Positions 44,230 through 56,232 of a stretch of 64,000 nucleotides of DNA are shown piece after piece. The stretch lies in the NCBI GenBank assembly GCA_022315425.1, contig JAIUPT010000029.1, forward strand, positions 558,001-622,000, given 5' to 3'. This DNA comes from Pseudevernia furfuracea (lineage: Eukaryota > Ascomycota > Lecanoromycetes > Lecanorales > Parmeliaceae). The translations under genes were made by a program, and so were the position numbers. The notes below the pieces were generated by a model. That model did not search any database, had not been told where the DNA came from, and saw only the letters and a program-made list of their open reading frames with translations. Every line of letters starts with the position of its first letter. Position 1 is the stretch's first letter.

Positions 44230-45362
44230 ATCGTACAGAGAAGCCGTTCGCTGGGCGGAGGGGTCAATGAAGTATCAGATCTGGGAAGCAAATCTACGGT
44301 TGACTCAGTTGCATAATATCGCTGAATCTGCAGTATGGCGTACTTCTGCTGAGGGTATCGCACCCGCCCTTGGCCCCTAGAAGCGCTTGGGAGTCAACGG
44401 AGCATGCAATCAATCGAGAGGCGGTGGAAAATGTGCAGTATCGCTGGACCAATGGGATTGATATCTCCAGGGCCCCAATAGATTTTTAGATAGGAGTAGC
44501 TAGGAGGCTAGGCAGGAAAGCGAATTCGTAGCTCGAAATCCTTTAGATGCATGGAATTTCTATTGACATTCGCTAACAGTGGTATAAAAGGCAGAGGTGA
44601 TGCAGATTGCTAAGGAAACATTGAAAGACAAGAGGCAGAAGAGTTATGCAGCATTACACCATTAGCTACTAAGTATTCGTTTCAACAACAAGGGATTAGG
44701 GCACGCGCCTAATATTAGATTTTTAATTAACAACGCGGCAGCGGCAAGTGAAAGTGCCGAGAGTGCTAACTACCTTAGAGTAGGTAAGGTAGGTATTATA
44801 TTCTGATTGTCAACAAACGACAAAATATTTCAGAGTCCATCGAAAACCGCGACAAAGCGTCAGAGGCTTGGAAAATGCGGCTTCAAGTCTGGTAATGCGT
44901 CATCCGCCGAAGGAACAATGTTTCGAATCACCAATCTCCATATTCCTGCAGGCAAAGTCGAGGCTGACGCTGATTGTCATAGCCTTGCAGCATCCTCCCA
45001 TCCTTTCCGTTTCGACACGAGTTGCTGGCTCACAAGCGTTTCACACAATTATCTCTTCATGTCCCTGTAGGCGAACCCTCCTCATGGGAGTGAAGCAATT
45101 GTTCGCAAAAGGTGCTAAGCCTTCGGCGGAATGCCTTCCTTTCTGTTGGTCTTGCTTAGCTCTAAGAAAAATGTAACCAAAAATATTCCTTCTTCTTTGA
45201 AACATCTCGCCACTGGCAAAAATATCCGCAAGGAAGTTTGTCGCTCCTCATTGCGGTCTCACGTGCCTCCAAGAATGCCTCGAGATTTTTGTCTTATACT
45301 GCCGTTGTCCACGTTTGAAGCATTTGTGCAAATAAATTCACTGTATCCACTAGGCTACCACT
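44230..45362. promoter_or_regulatory. Divergent intergenic region, Rac / Kelch gene
   Basis: 1.13 kb between divergent starts. Overlapping frames at 44,807-45,176 and 45,131-45,517 have no family features and overlap each other, so I do not call them genes. A short AGGTAGG-type repeat near 44,782 is the only local pattern noticed. Confidence 0.4.
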
Positions 45363-47423
45363 ATGCGACTATTCAATTTTCCAAACACTGGTTGTTTCAT
45401 TTCATGCTTTTCAACGATAACGTCCAGCACCTTATTATTAGGGGCTTCTCTCGCCATTTCCACTCAAGCAGAAAACCTTGGGACTCGTCAAGCACCAGGC
45501 GTAGTCGCAGTTTCTAGTTTCCTCCGACGAGGCCTTCAAGCTTGTGAGTGTACGCAACCAGAGCTATGTACGGAGATTGACACAGCTTTTATAGCTACTG
45601 TTGCTGGTGATTGGGTCTACATCGATGGGGGGGAGTTCTCATACTTGGACGACGAGGGACACTCGGTTTATGAGCTCTGTGAGCTAGATTTTAGGCCCAC
45701 GTGGTATTGTTGCTAACGTGGAAATTTAGCATCGACACTGCTCTCCCTTGATCTCTCGCAAAATTGGACCAATGCAACGGTCGTGATTCAATCAATTGCA
45801 AAACCTAGCGGCGTTCCCAGCCTCAACGACCCTTCCCTCTGGTATTATGAAGCAGAAAACCTTCTCTACACCGGGTTCACTGGCTACAACTCAAGTATTG
45901 GCAATCAGCTTCTTCACCCATTGTCATTGTGGTCTTTCAAGCCCGACGGTACTGGAAGTGGAGCTTGGGATCAAGTAATTAGCCCTAACTCTTCTGTTTG
46001 GGAACCGCTTACGCGCCCTGCCGCGTCCCTTATGGCATACAGCCCGAATACAGCACTAGTCCTTGGAGGTGACCGTGAATTTTATGAGCCTATCTCACCA
46101 CAAACCCTTATGTCAGGCGTGGTGCAATTTGATATGGGATCTCAGTCATTCGCAAACAGCAGTGCTCAATGTTGTAACGCGACTGGTGGTATAGAGAGAG
46201 GTGCTATGCAATATGTCCCATCATTTGGGCCGAAAGGATTGTTCATCGCCATGGGAGGTTTGAATGGACTAACTTACAATACCACCAATGGTTTAATAGG
46301 GCTGTCGAAGGTTTCGGTGTTTGATCCTGCGAAGCAAGAGTGGTGGAATCAAACAACGAGTGGAAACCCGCCAAGTCCAAGAATATCCTTCTGCACTGCC
46401 GGCATCAACTCAACAAACGGTACTTATGAAATGTAGACTCGTTGTCCACCAAGCAGATATACAGAGAACTTGCTGATTAGTTGCTAAGCTTCGTTTACGC
46501 AGGCTATGGCTTTCTCTTTGGGGACGATTCCATTCAGTATGATACGATCAACGTCCTTACGCTGCCCGCATTCCACTGGTTCAGCGTACCATATCCACCC
46601 CAATATCCTCGATATGGGCATTCATGCAACGCGGTCGGAGGAAGCCAAATTCTTAGTATTGGAGGCCTGGACGCCAGAGCCAAGGCGCCACTCCCTCAAC
46701 CTTCGAACGAATTCAACAACTCTGCAGACCCGTTTCTGCAAGGCCTGGCAATATTCGACATGACCACTATGACCTTTTCTGATCAATTCACAGCCGCAGC
46801 TCCACCTTACGAGCAGTCAGACATGGTGAAACAGTATTATGCGGAAGCACAGCAGTAGGTTGGCATGTATTACACAAATAGATCACCGATAGCTAAATTC
46901 GTTGCAGAGGATATCTGGAAAATCTCGTTCCAGAGGTAGCAGCGCTTCTGGAGGTCACGCATTTCACAAATACTAGTCTGTGTTCTTCGTTTCCCGCTTA
47001 TAGCGAGATGAGCTTCTCAACTGACTTCGGCATTCAGCCTCCACCAACACAACATCCACTTCTGGCTCCCACGCATCAAAATCGATTGCATCAAGACCCC
47101 ACAGTGGCGCTATTGCAGGCGGTATTGTCGGTGGTTTTGTTGTCCTGCTTATCTCAGCGATCAGCGTTGTCATTTTTCTTAAGAAGCGCAAAGAAGCCCA
47201 AGGAGCTACATCTAGCACTATTCCCGAATCAGTAGACGGAGAACTTCCAACAGACAAGAGCTTGCACGAGATGCATGGGAACTCTCGGTCACTTGAGCTC
47301 AGTGAGCAGGCTTTACACGAGCTGAGTGGGCAGAACTTGCAGGAGATGGAGCAGCCAGCACAAAGGATAGAATTGCATGAGCATGAGCCTTCGGAAATGC
47401 TTGCATACGGAGGTCGCTCTTGA
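45363..47423 (+). CDS. Kelch-repeat single-pass membrane protein
   Basis: Exons 45363-45678, 45730-46432, 46489-46854, 46908-46975 and 47038-47423 give 612 aa. A hydrophobic N-terminus (about residues 10-36) acts as signal peptide. The ectodomain reads WVYIDGGEFSYLDDEG, TLLSLDLSQNWTNATVVIQ, FTGYNSS, SLMAYSPNTALVLGGDREFY, GLFIAMGGLNG, KVSVFDPAKQEWWNQTTSGN, IFVYAGYGFLFG and HSCNAVGGSQILSIGGLDAR: Kelch blades with GG doublets, several N-glycosylation sites. A Ser/Thr-rich stalk leads to one TM segment (SGAIAGGIVGGFVVLLISAI, SVVIFLKKRK) and a cytosolic tail with repeated L-H/Q-E-M/L units. This architecture is common in Pezizomycotina and unnamed; a surface receptor or wall-sensor role would be inference. 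The fourth exon is 68 bp; its downstream junction (GTCTGT donor) is the least certain. Confidence 0.85.
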
Positions 47424-48387
47424 GACCATGCTCAAAGTACGGCAAAATCTACTCAACAACAGGCCCAGACTATGACCGATACATATTAACACACGACGGA
47501 GACAATGGTTAGGCCTCTTACAAAGCATAGTATTCATGCGACAAGGCTCCTCTCCATAAGGAATGTCATCATGGAAGAGATAGGTGAAGAATATGATGCA
47601 ATGTTGTATACACAGGAATTACAGCAGCAACCTCATCGTCTTCGAGTTTGATACCCATGACGAGAATCCAATCTTTACACTTATCACTGCAGTTACTATC
47701 CTAGAAGTATTGAGCAACCAAAACCAAAGATTGCCATAACGGAGACAACACTCGATGACAGAAGGAGTCTCTATTACTTACTTACGAGGGCTTTTTGTCC
47801 CGCATAGGCGTTAGCTTCTCTATCATATTAAATCGAGTATAATTATGCTAGGATCAGACGCGACCACAGGGTAACTCCGTAGCTTGCGTCAGCTCAAGCT
47901 ACACATTCTTAGTATCAATGTCTGTTGTCACCCCTTTGTAAGCTGGTTTCGAGCGACTATTGTCGAGATAGCTACTGTTATGGGCATGGCTAGAAGTATA
48001 ATGGAAGGAAGTTCCTTCCATGGGAAGGCGGAGAGTAGTGGCTTGGTATTCCGATACTTAGTAGCAGAGTTCTTCATAGCTTTCTCCATCATTCTATTAA
48101 GATATTTATTCTGCTAGCACCCTAGTAAATGATAGCAACATCGGGTTATTGCTTAATAAGCTCGATGACCAGTCTATTATTTCGATAAGCATTAGCTTTC
48201 TCACTTTACGAGAATAACATTAAGATTTAAAGTTCTCTAATTAAATTAAATCTTTCGTTATTAAGATGATAGCTTCTATTTATCTACTCAAAAATTCTTT
48301 TTATTAATATTCTCGAGATCTCATCGTCTTAATTTAAACTTCTAAAAGTTTTACTATTCTTCGAATCAATAAGTGCTAGGGTACTGA
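47424..48387. other. Transition from gene island to RIP-mutated repeats
   Basis: About 960 bp. The first half is ordinary composition with no supported gene. AT content rises from about 48,100. A short palindrome GGAAGGAAGTTCCTTCC lies near 48,005. The last five bases, ACTGA (48383-48387), are one half of the target-site duplication of the Copia element that follows. Confidence 0.45.
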
Positions 48388-48519
48388 TGTTAAAATATAG
48401 GTATGTGGAACACCTGATTGAGTTGTGTAACTAGTATAGTAGATCGCTACATACAAAATCCATCAAGTCTGAACGCCGGGTTGATACCGTGAAAAGTCAC
48501 CTCGGCTAGAATTTTGACA
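48388..48519 (-). repeat. LTR of Copia element 1 (3' LTR)
   Basis: 132 bp, starts TGTTAAAATATAGG and ends AATTTTGACA. It differs from its partner at 54560-54691 by about 13 positions counted by eye, all of them transitions; 11 of these are G-to-A or C-to-T in the right copy. It keeps the TG...CA ends, while the right copy begins TA. Confidence 0.85.
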
Positions 48520-49444
48520 CTCCCACACGATCGCTGTACTTCTAGAAGCTCTTCGTAACTAGAGTCTAGTTGTCTAATCAAGTTAGGTCGGTCTCAATCC
48601 AGCTCTATCAAAACGTCGCACATCACTTTCACAGAGTGGTCATTCGTCAAAGTCTCAAATCAATTGCCTCACGAAACATTTCAAATTTGTCTCGCGTCAG
48701 CGTCTTGATTAGTTCGTCAGTTATTTGTTTATCAGTGAGAATATACTTAAAAGTTACGATCTTGTCAGCAATCTTCTTTCTACAGAAGTGATTGCCGATC
48801 TTAATATGCTTGATGCGATCATGAGATCGAGAATCCTTGATTAGTGTAATTGCGCTCTGATTGTCGTCGTAAATAATAATCGTTTTTAAAGTATTGCTGT
48901 TGAGTTGTAGTGACGTTAGAAGGCTCCGTAGTCAAATTGCTTTCTTAATAACCTATATTTACTCGATATACTCTGCTTCACAAGTCGAAAGAACGACGAT
49001 AGTCTATCGTTTGAAAGATCAACTAATAATAGCGCTTTCGACGTTAAACACGTAATCTAAGATAAAGCGACGCGTAGCTGTATCGTCAGCCCAGTTAAAG
49101 TCAATGTAATCAATCAAGCTTGAGAGGGTCCCTTGAAACGTTAGTTGAAAATTAAGTGTTCCTTTCAAGTACTAAAAGATTCGTTTCATCGTATTTCAAT
49201 ATCGTTTAGTCGAATTATATGCGTAGCGGCTGATAACAGATACAGCATAAACAAGATCGAAGCGAGTTTTTAACATAACATATATCAACGATTTAATAAC
49301 GAATTAATAACGTAATTTGTTCTTAGACGTAGCTTCGTACCCATTCTCTGCGAGTTTCAATTTGATTATTATTTTCATTGAAGTGACTACTGACTTTGCG
49401 TCTCACATATCGTTGTCTCGAAGCACTCGTTCAACGTATTCAGC

Positions 49445-49648
49445 TTATTCTAGACGAATAGTTCTATTAGTACGATCACGAATAATAGTCATTCCTAGAT
49501 AATAAGCATAGAGTCTCAAGTCGATCATGTGAAATTTGACGTTAAGGGCATCTTTGATTCTTTGAATATCTACACGATTAAAATTAGTGATTAAAACATT
49601 ATCAACATAAAGCGCAATAATGATATCTATTTGAGAGTCGGTGAACAT
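49445..49648 (-). pseudogene. Copia reverse transcriptase fragment
   Basis: An open 67-codon remnant of the Copia RT on the minus strand, with IIALYVDNVLITNF and a following RIKDALNVKFHMIDLRLYAY, then YLGMTIIRDR. This matches the RT segment after the catalytic box in Ty1/Copia. The second catalytic aspartate is Asn. It is one of the few stretches of element 1 free of stops. Confidence 0.8.
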
Positions 49649-52600
49649 ACTATAGTCAGCATCGATAAGAGTGAAGTCTTATTCTTTCATAAATTCGACG
49701 AAGATATTATATCAAATTCGAGATAATTGTTTTAAATCATATAAGACCTTGTTTAGCTTGCAGATCTTATTTGAATATTTCTAAGACTTGAAGCCAGTGA
49801 ATTAATATATGTAGATTAGTTTCTTCACTACATCATATAAGAAGACGATTTTCACATTTATTTGCTTTAGATCTCAGTTTAAGGTCGCTGCGAGAGCAAA
49901 CAGAGCTTTATAACTTATAAATTTCACTACTAAGACGAATATCTCGTTGTAGTTTAATTCTTCACGTTGAGAGCATTCAAGAATCACCCAGCGTGCTTTG
50001 TAGCGAGTGATTTCCTCTTTTGATTCTCGCTTTAAGATGAACACTCATTTATCTTTTAATGATTTACGATCTTTGAGATAGTCGACGAGTTCTCAAGTTT
50101 TATTCTTCATTAAGAAGTTAATCTCGTTCTCGATTGCGTCTTCTCACTCTTCGCTGTCAGAATTATTGTCTGCGATTGTCTCTTCGTAATTCTTTGACTT
50201 ATAAGATTCTCGAGCAATGAAGATAAGAAGTGTAATTGAATCTGATAATAGATCGCGATCTAACAGATACGAGTGATTTCGTAACGAGGTCGCAGAAGTA
50301 TTATCTTCGCCTATTAGAGTTTCGAATAAAGGGGTTGAGAATGACGTTATCACCGCTGACGTTGAGACGAATAATGAATATAATATCGGATTTTCTAAGA
50401 CTACTGACGACGTTGATTTTGAAGTCATATTATTATCAACTACGATCGTAATGAGTTCAGATTCTTTCGTAGATTGAGATGACGATTCGATCGACATTAA
50501 TGTTCTTCTCACTGTGATAGAATCTAAGAATTTTTTAACACGTAAAAAGTGAGAAGAGATCTTATTTTAGATTACTTTAAAGGTGCGATAGATTCTATCA
50601 TCGTTAAGAAGCATCTTATAAATATAATCGTTTTCGTAGTCGATAAGTCGTACAGAAGCATCAATAACAGTGCGACTTTAATCTTTTACTTAACTAGTGT
50701 GAGATTTTTAAGCAATATATTATTTATAAGATTCAAGAGAGCGAAGATGTTTAAGATTTGACTTATATTCGATTTCTGCTTCGTAAGAAGTTAGCGTTCG
50801 AGTCTAAGTGAGTCGTCGATTGCGTAGATAATTGATCGCGAGTATTAATTATAATCAATAACGTATAGATAATTTAGTATCTTTTATTATCGTGAATACG
50901 TAGCTCTTTAAGTCTTAATTCAATCGCTTAGAGAATCTATTTTATTAAGAATTGTTAAGCATAGTTGACTCTTATAGAATATCACTCTTATCGCGAAAAA
51001 CGATTAAAGACGTGATTACTATATTCGTCTCTTCAGTTAATGCGAAGTCTACGATATCGAAATTCATCTCGTTTATTACGTATCAAAAAACGACGAAAGA
51101 TCGAAAAGATCTCGTCTTTGAAACGTAATAATTCGACTTCGAAACGTTTAGTGAAATCGTCGAGAAAGGTGATAAAATATTTGAAATCATCTTTGATTTC
51201 TTTTATGATATTAATATCGCTATGAATTAGATCAAGAGAACGTCTATTAGAGCGAATATAAGAGATATACTTGACTTATTGAATTTTCTTGATGATATAG
51301 AACACGCAAGACGTCTTATTACTTACATCTTTACTTAGATCGATTTCATAGTGCGAAAGCTGCTTCACGTCGTCAGCGTGGCTCAAACAGCGATGATAGT
51401 AAGTTAAAATTTCGAAATTTAATTTACGTTTTTGTCTCTTTCGATATGTGAAGTTCTCGAAGTCAGAGCTAGTATTATCACGCGACGTATCGAAGTTAGA
51501 CTCGAAATCATAGCTTATAACGAAGCTAATAATAATGTCAGACTCGTATATAACACTTCGAAGACGCTTTGCTAATGTAAACGAAATAATTGACTCGTTA
51601 ATTGAATTAACAGTTGAATTAACAATCATGATCTATTTAGATATGAATATTAATTAGAACTTTCGAACTTACTTTGATACGGGAACGATCATTGAAGGTA
51701 TCGTCTTTGATTATTAATGATCCTCTCACATGTTAAAGCGAAAGATGTCGTTATTAATTAATCAGATAGTGATGTCTCGACGATCTATTTCGATATTATT
51801 TCTCACAATTTTAATGAAACAGCCCGAACGCATCAGCTTATTCTGAGATATCAAGTTCATTAATAATTCAGGAACATGAAGAACATCGTCGAGAATAAGT
51901 CTAATGTACTTGTTATTCACGTTGATTCTAAGCTCAATTTTATCTTTATTAACAGAGACAAGGAAATCGATCACTTCTATAATAAAACGGCAATTATTCG
52001 TCGATATGAGCAGACGATATATTTTAAAGACTAATCGATTAGAAGTAGTATAAATAGAGCAGCAGAAGTCGAGTCCTCATCGTTTCGACATAATATCGAC
52101 GATAGCGATTATGACACAATCGTTCTCTGAAAGAGAGACGTAGTATTCTAAATCGTCTCGTCGCACAGCAGTGAAGCATTCATCAATCTTAGAATTTTCG
52201 TCGAAGTGTGCTTCTTCTGAGTTATAGTATACTAAATTAACATCACGATCATCACGAGACTTTCGCTTCTTATTTCGATCGTTTCGATCTTGATCTCGAT
52301 CGTATCGTTTCTTTCTATCGCGGTTGTCTCTCTCGTAATCGTTATAATCGTTGTAATCACGACTACGACTGCGTCTGCGTCTATCTAAATTATCAGACTA
52401 AGTATTATTCTTCGAGTTACACTCATAATGAATGTAATAAATCTTCTAATAGTGTTAACAGAACTTCACGAGACGTCGAAGATACACGACGTCTGGCCCT
52501 TCGACAGCCCTCGGTTGCGATCTTTGCGTTGTCTGATTCGCCGTATTCGTGACTGCGTATGCTTTAGGTCGAATAACAATCAGTTCAAGAATTGACTCTG

Positions 52601-53539
52601 TTCGACTGATAGACGAATTAATCACTATTTGAATAAATCGCTGAGTGACGTATTTCAGCGTGAAGACGAACTTTTCGACTGCATTAATTGTATCGTAGAT
52701 CTAAGTGTAATATAAAAAGTAATTCTTATATTCTTTATCTAGTTCGATATGAAAAAGAAAGATAAGATAGACGTCGTTTAGACGTAATTTCTTATAAATC
52801 GTTCGAATTTTATTATAAAGTTCTTTGAACTTCTCAGCGTATTCGAAGACGTTTTTATAATCACTTAACTTTAATAGTAATAGACGTCGAAAACGATCAT
52901 TAAGAGAATCAGAACCTTTGAGCTTATAGCTCTATCTAATAACGATTTAGAGAAAGTAGACGTTATTAGTATTCTTATAATCACTGTAGTAGTTAACTTC
53001 AAGAGTGCTTAAAATAACGTTACAGCACACTAAGTGTTTTTCTTTTTATCTATTACGACGAGTTTCGTACGAATCTAGAGTTTCTAACATTGATACTAAA
53101 ATAAAAGATACTTAATTCGACTTAGTCTGAATCTAAGCAGCTACGTTAATCGTGTTTACTTTATTTACATCGATCTGAGTAACACGAGACGAGAAAACAA
53201 GTTGACTTTTCGTTATATACTTTCATAATAGCTCGTTGATGAGATACTCTTTGATAGCGCGCTTTCAGATCTAATATTCTTCGAGAGTTTCGAGTTTAAC
53301 TATATGCGTTGACAGACTACTCGATTTGACAGTAACTATTTTAAAATTCATAACTAATAATCGTATATTCAAAAAGATCGATGTTACTATAGTCTTCAAG
53401 TTCTAACTCGTTCGTTGAGAGTTCTGATGTGAGTGAGACGTTATTATCGCTCGACGTGTTCGATACGTAGTTCTCTTGACTCACTTTGATCAGATTTCAA
53501 GCTTCAGAATCAAGATTGCTTAGTTCATTAAGGTCACGA

Positions 53540-53870
53540 TACTAAAGCTCGTGGTTGTATCGGGGAAAATCACGTTCAAAGATGCGGCGATGGCGGCGCT
53601 CACACTCTCAATCTCTGAGAGAGACACGGGGTATATATATCGACTCATAGACCTTGTTGTTATTGTCATTTTCATTGTTAGAAATGAGGGTAGAAGCAAG
53701 GGCGCTCGCCTCCCTCGTAAGGATCTTCGGCGTATACTCATTTCACTGCGCGAGATATCGAAGACGGTTTACACTCAGGATCTTTTGCGCTTGTATCTCT
53801 CTTGAAAGGGACGACACCTATCGAGGAGTTGACTTCATTGCGCTCACGAATCGAAAGAATATGAAACGTG
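53540..53870. other. Normal-GC island inside Copia element 1
   Basis: About 330 bp of balanced base composition with few RIP-type changes, inside otherwise AT-rich element sequence. An 84-codon frame on the plus strand (53551-53805) and a 73-codon frame on the minus strand (53520-53741) are open, but neither shows a family I recognise. It lies in the leader/gag side of the element. It may be an acquired host fragment, a later insertion, or a stretch that escaped mutation. Confidence 0.5.
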
Positions 53871-53905
53871 AGTCGCGAGTCAAGCGAAAGAATGCACTGC
53901 ACAGT

Positions 53906-54135
53906 TGATAAGCGAAAGAATACATTGCACAGTTGATTGATAGCTTAGTAGCGTCTGAGTAGATTGATAGCTTAATAGCGCCTTGATAAAGTTTTTAAAT
54001 GAACAGCTTAGTAGCGTCTGAGCAGAGTTTTAGATGAATAGCTTAGTAGCGTCTTGATAAAGTTTTTTAGATGAACAGCTTAGTAGCGTCTGAGCAGAGT
54101 TTTAGATGAACAGCTTAATAGCGTCTTGATGATAT
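53906..54135. repeat. Tandem repeat in the 5' part of Copia element 1
   Basis: About six imperfect copies of a roughly 35-bp unit containing AGCTTAGTAGCGTCTGAG alternate with copies ending TCTTGATAAAGTTTT, so the pattern can also be read as a 70-bp dimer. It lies between the right-hand LTR and the first coding region of the element. Confidence 0.7.
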
Positions 54136-54559
54136 AGTATTCAATGATTTGAAGATTTTAACTCTTGCGCTGTTTAAGCAACAAGGCGATAAGCACTCGT
54201 TGCAGAGTTAAAGCAATCTGCTTGATGTGATTTATAGACGAAATAGCTTCTTTCATTAATTGACCTAGCGAGCGATCCGATTCAGATCTAGCTTCGTCGA
54301 CTGTAAGATGGTCTTAGCGATAGTTCTAGCGATTGCTGAATTTCGAGATCAAACCCATTCTCACGTCTTTCTTTCGATTGAAGTTTCAGTCTTTTAAAGA
54401 TAGAGTTTATTCTGTAGATATAACATTCAAAGTGAGATGTTGATATTTTGTTTGCTGAGGTTCTTAGCTTAATTAAAATACTCTGAATAAGTTAGCAGAC
54501 GACTCTGAAGTTGAACGTAATACTACTAAAAGAATACTCTGCGATTCGAACTCATAATC

Positions 54560-54691
54560 TATTAAAATATAGATATGTGAAACATCTGATTGAGTTATAT
54601 AACTAGTACAGTAGATCGCTATATACAAAATTCACCAAGTCTAAACGTCGGGTTGATATCGTGAAAAGTCACCTCGGCTAGAATTTTGACA
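54560..54691 (-). repeat. LTR of Copia element 1 (5' LTR)
   Basis: 132 bp, partner of 48388-48519. It begins TATTAAAATATAG (TG changed to TA) and ends GAATTTTGACA, and is followed by ACTGA, the right half of the target-site duplication. It carries most of the RIP-type transitions that separate the two LTRs. Confidence 0.85.
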
Positions 54692-55884
54692 ACTGACACA
54701 GTATAATAATGTGTAAAGAAGATGTCTTTTTTCTATCTAATTTCTGCATATTTAAGTATATAAGCTAAGGCCCTTGTCAAGATATCTTCTAATAGATGTT
54801 AATTATTAATAAAGACAAATGTCTCATTAAGCTAAGCAGCTTATCGATCTAGATATCTTGTTTATCTGCGAAAGACTTTCGATTCTATCATAATAATATA
54901 TCACAAATAAGAAATATCTAACGCTCACGTCTAACTTAAAGATACTATGATAAAACGCTATAGTGTTATATATACAGTCTTGAGAGTTTCTTCATAGCGA
55001 ACGATATATACGTTATGATTATATTAATTCTATCTGATTAATAAGACGTAATATAATGTTATAAAGTCTTATTAAGATAATGAATAATTGAATTTAAAGT
55101 CTTTTATAAGTGCTTATAAGATTCTAACTGTAATGATCTAACTATATTTTAAGAATATGCGTGTAATCGAAGCATTAGACACGAAGACTTTCATAAATAA
55201 TATCGAGACTTCAGACTGAAGTCTTAAGTCTAGTCGACGTCTTTTCTAATTTCGTATAACACGAATAATATTCTTATACTTTTTAATAACATCGACAAAT
55301 CGAGAAGATGAAATAATGTTAGTTCGAGGCGCATTTAGCGCAAAAAATCAAAAAAGTCACGAAGCTCATATTTCTATCCCTAAGCTGAGTTTGCGTAACT
55401 CGAGTTACTCGAGACAATTTTGACACATTTGATATATTCTACACACTTTATATTTTTCTAATTATTTTTAATTAAAATGTATTTAGTCGTAAAAGCGTTA
55501 TAAACGCTTTTTATATAATTAAATCTATATTTATATATATTAATTATATTATTTCTTTTTTAATATATATTATCTTCTCTTTTATTATTTATCTCACGAT
55601 AAATAAATTTTTTAACTAAGACGCATTTGATATAGAAATTAGTAGAATAGTTATTAATATAATACTTTTAATTTATATATATATTATTCATTTTAAATTA
55701 TTTAATATATATTTAATTAATACTTTATAAAATCATAGCAATTATTTCTTTATAAATAGTAAAGTTCTCGATATATTTTATAATATCTCATTTATTATAT
55801 TTCACTCTTTTAATTTCTTTATTTTATTCGTCTTAGACTTTATTATAATCGTTTTGCTTTTCTTTATTCGTTATATATACTTTT
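54692..55884. repeat. AT-rich RIP-degraded sequence between the two Copia elements
   Basis: 1.2 kb of strongly AT-rich sequence, extreme from about 55,440 to 55,880. It contains no recognisable frame. A perfect 14-bp palindrome GTAACTCGAGTTAC lies at 55395-55408, and a TTTTGACA word like an LTR end lies near 55,425, so this may be the remains of a further LTR element. Confidence 0.55.
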
Positions 55885-56112
55885 TGTTAAGAATAGGTGA
55901 TAGAACACTTAGTTATTAACTATAGAATGCTACGAGAGTAAAGAGCGACTATGAGGATGCGCCTTAGCGCATCACGTGATCATGTCACGTGACCCGAATT
56001 TTGACACTCCCCTTCGCTCGCATACTCAAAAATGCGAAAACACGATTTTCGCACTTCGCGACGCAAAAAACCCCAATCGGGTTAGCGCGAAATCCGGTTC
56101 ACAAAAGTGAAA
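55885..56112 (-). mobile_element. Inverted copy of the 3' end of Copia element 2 (LTR plus adjacent internal sequence)
   Basis: Positions 55885-56006 are a 122-bp LTR in reverse orientation, and 56007-56112 continue as the reverse complement of 62386-62488, the segment just inside the 3' LTR of element 2. Identity is high to the eye (for example ACTCCCCTTCGCTCGCATAC and CGCGACGCAAAAAACCCC). It sits 9 bp before the 5' LTR of element 2, making a head-on arrangement of LTR ends. Confidence 0.8.
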
Positions 56113-56121
56113 AGAAGATGG

Positions 56122-56232
56122 TGTCAAAATTCGGGTCACGTGATGCGCTAAGGCGCATTCTCATAGTCGCTCTTTACTCTCGTAGCATTCTATAGTTAAA
56201 ACAACTAAGTGTTCTATCATCTATTCTTGACA
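56122..56232 (+). repeat. 5' LTR of Copia element 2
   Basis: 111 bp, starts TGTCAAAATTCGGG and ends ATTCTTGACA. Relative to the 3' LTR it lacks a 13-bp duplicated CATGGTCACGTGA unit and has 2 extra bases near its end. Confidence 0.85.

Larger units (their letters stand above)
48388..54691 (-). mobile_element. Full-length RIP-mutated Ty1/Copia LTR retrotransposon (element 1)
   Basis: 6,304 bp, bounded by two 132-bp direct LTRs (48388-48519 and 54560-54691) and flanked by an identical 5-bp target-site duplication ACTGA at 48383-48387 and 54692-54696. The coding order runs right to left, with reverse transcriptase on the minus strand near 49,445-49,650 (ALYVDNVLI, then IQRIKDALNVKFHM). The YVDD active-site box reads YVDN, a G-to-A change that should inactivate it. 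The interior is AT-rich with frequent stops, so it cannot encode an active polyprotein. It holds an unusual normal-GC island and tandem repeats at its 5' side (53.5-54.1 kb), listed separately. Confidence 0.85.

Noticed and set aside
44807..45517. Overlapping plus frames upstream of the Kelch gene
   Set aside because: Composition is unremarkable, they overlap each other, and the last overlaps the signal-peptide exon of the Kelch gene in another frame.
48003..48030. Palindrome GGAAGGAAGTTCCTTCC as a transposon end or regulatory hairpin
   Set aside because: Single short palindrome without a partner copy or adjacent gene start; chance cannot be excluded.
3003..48100. tRNA, rRNA or other structured RNA genes in the gene island
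   Set aside because: Reading the spacers by eye I found no cloverleaf-compatible sequence that I could support; a covariance-model scan would be needed to exclude them.
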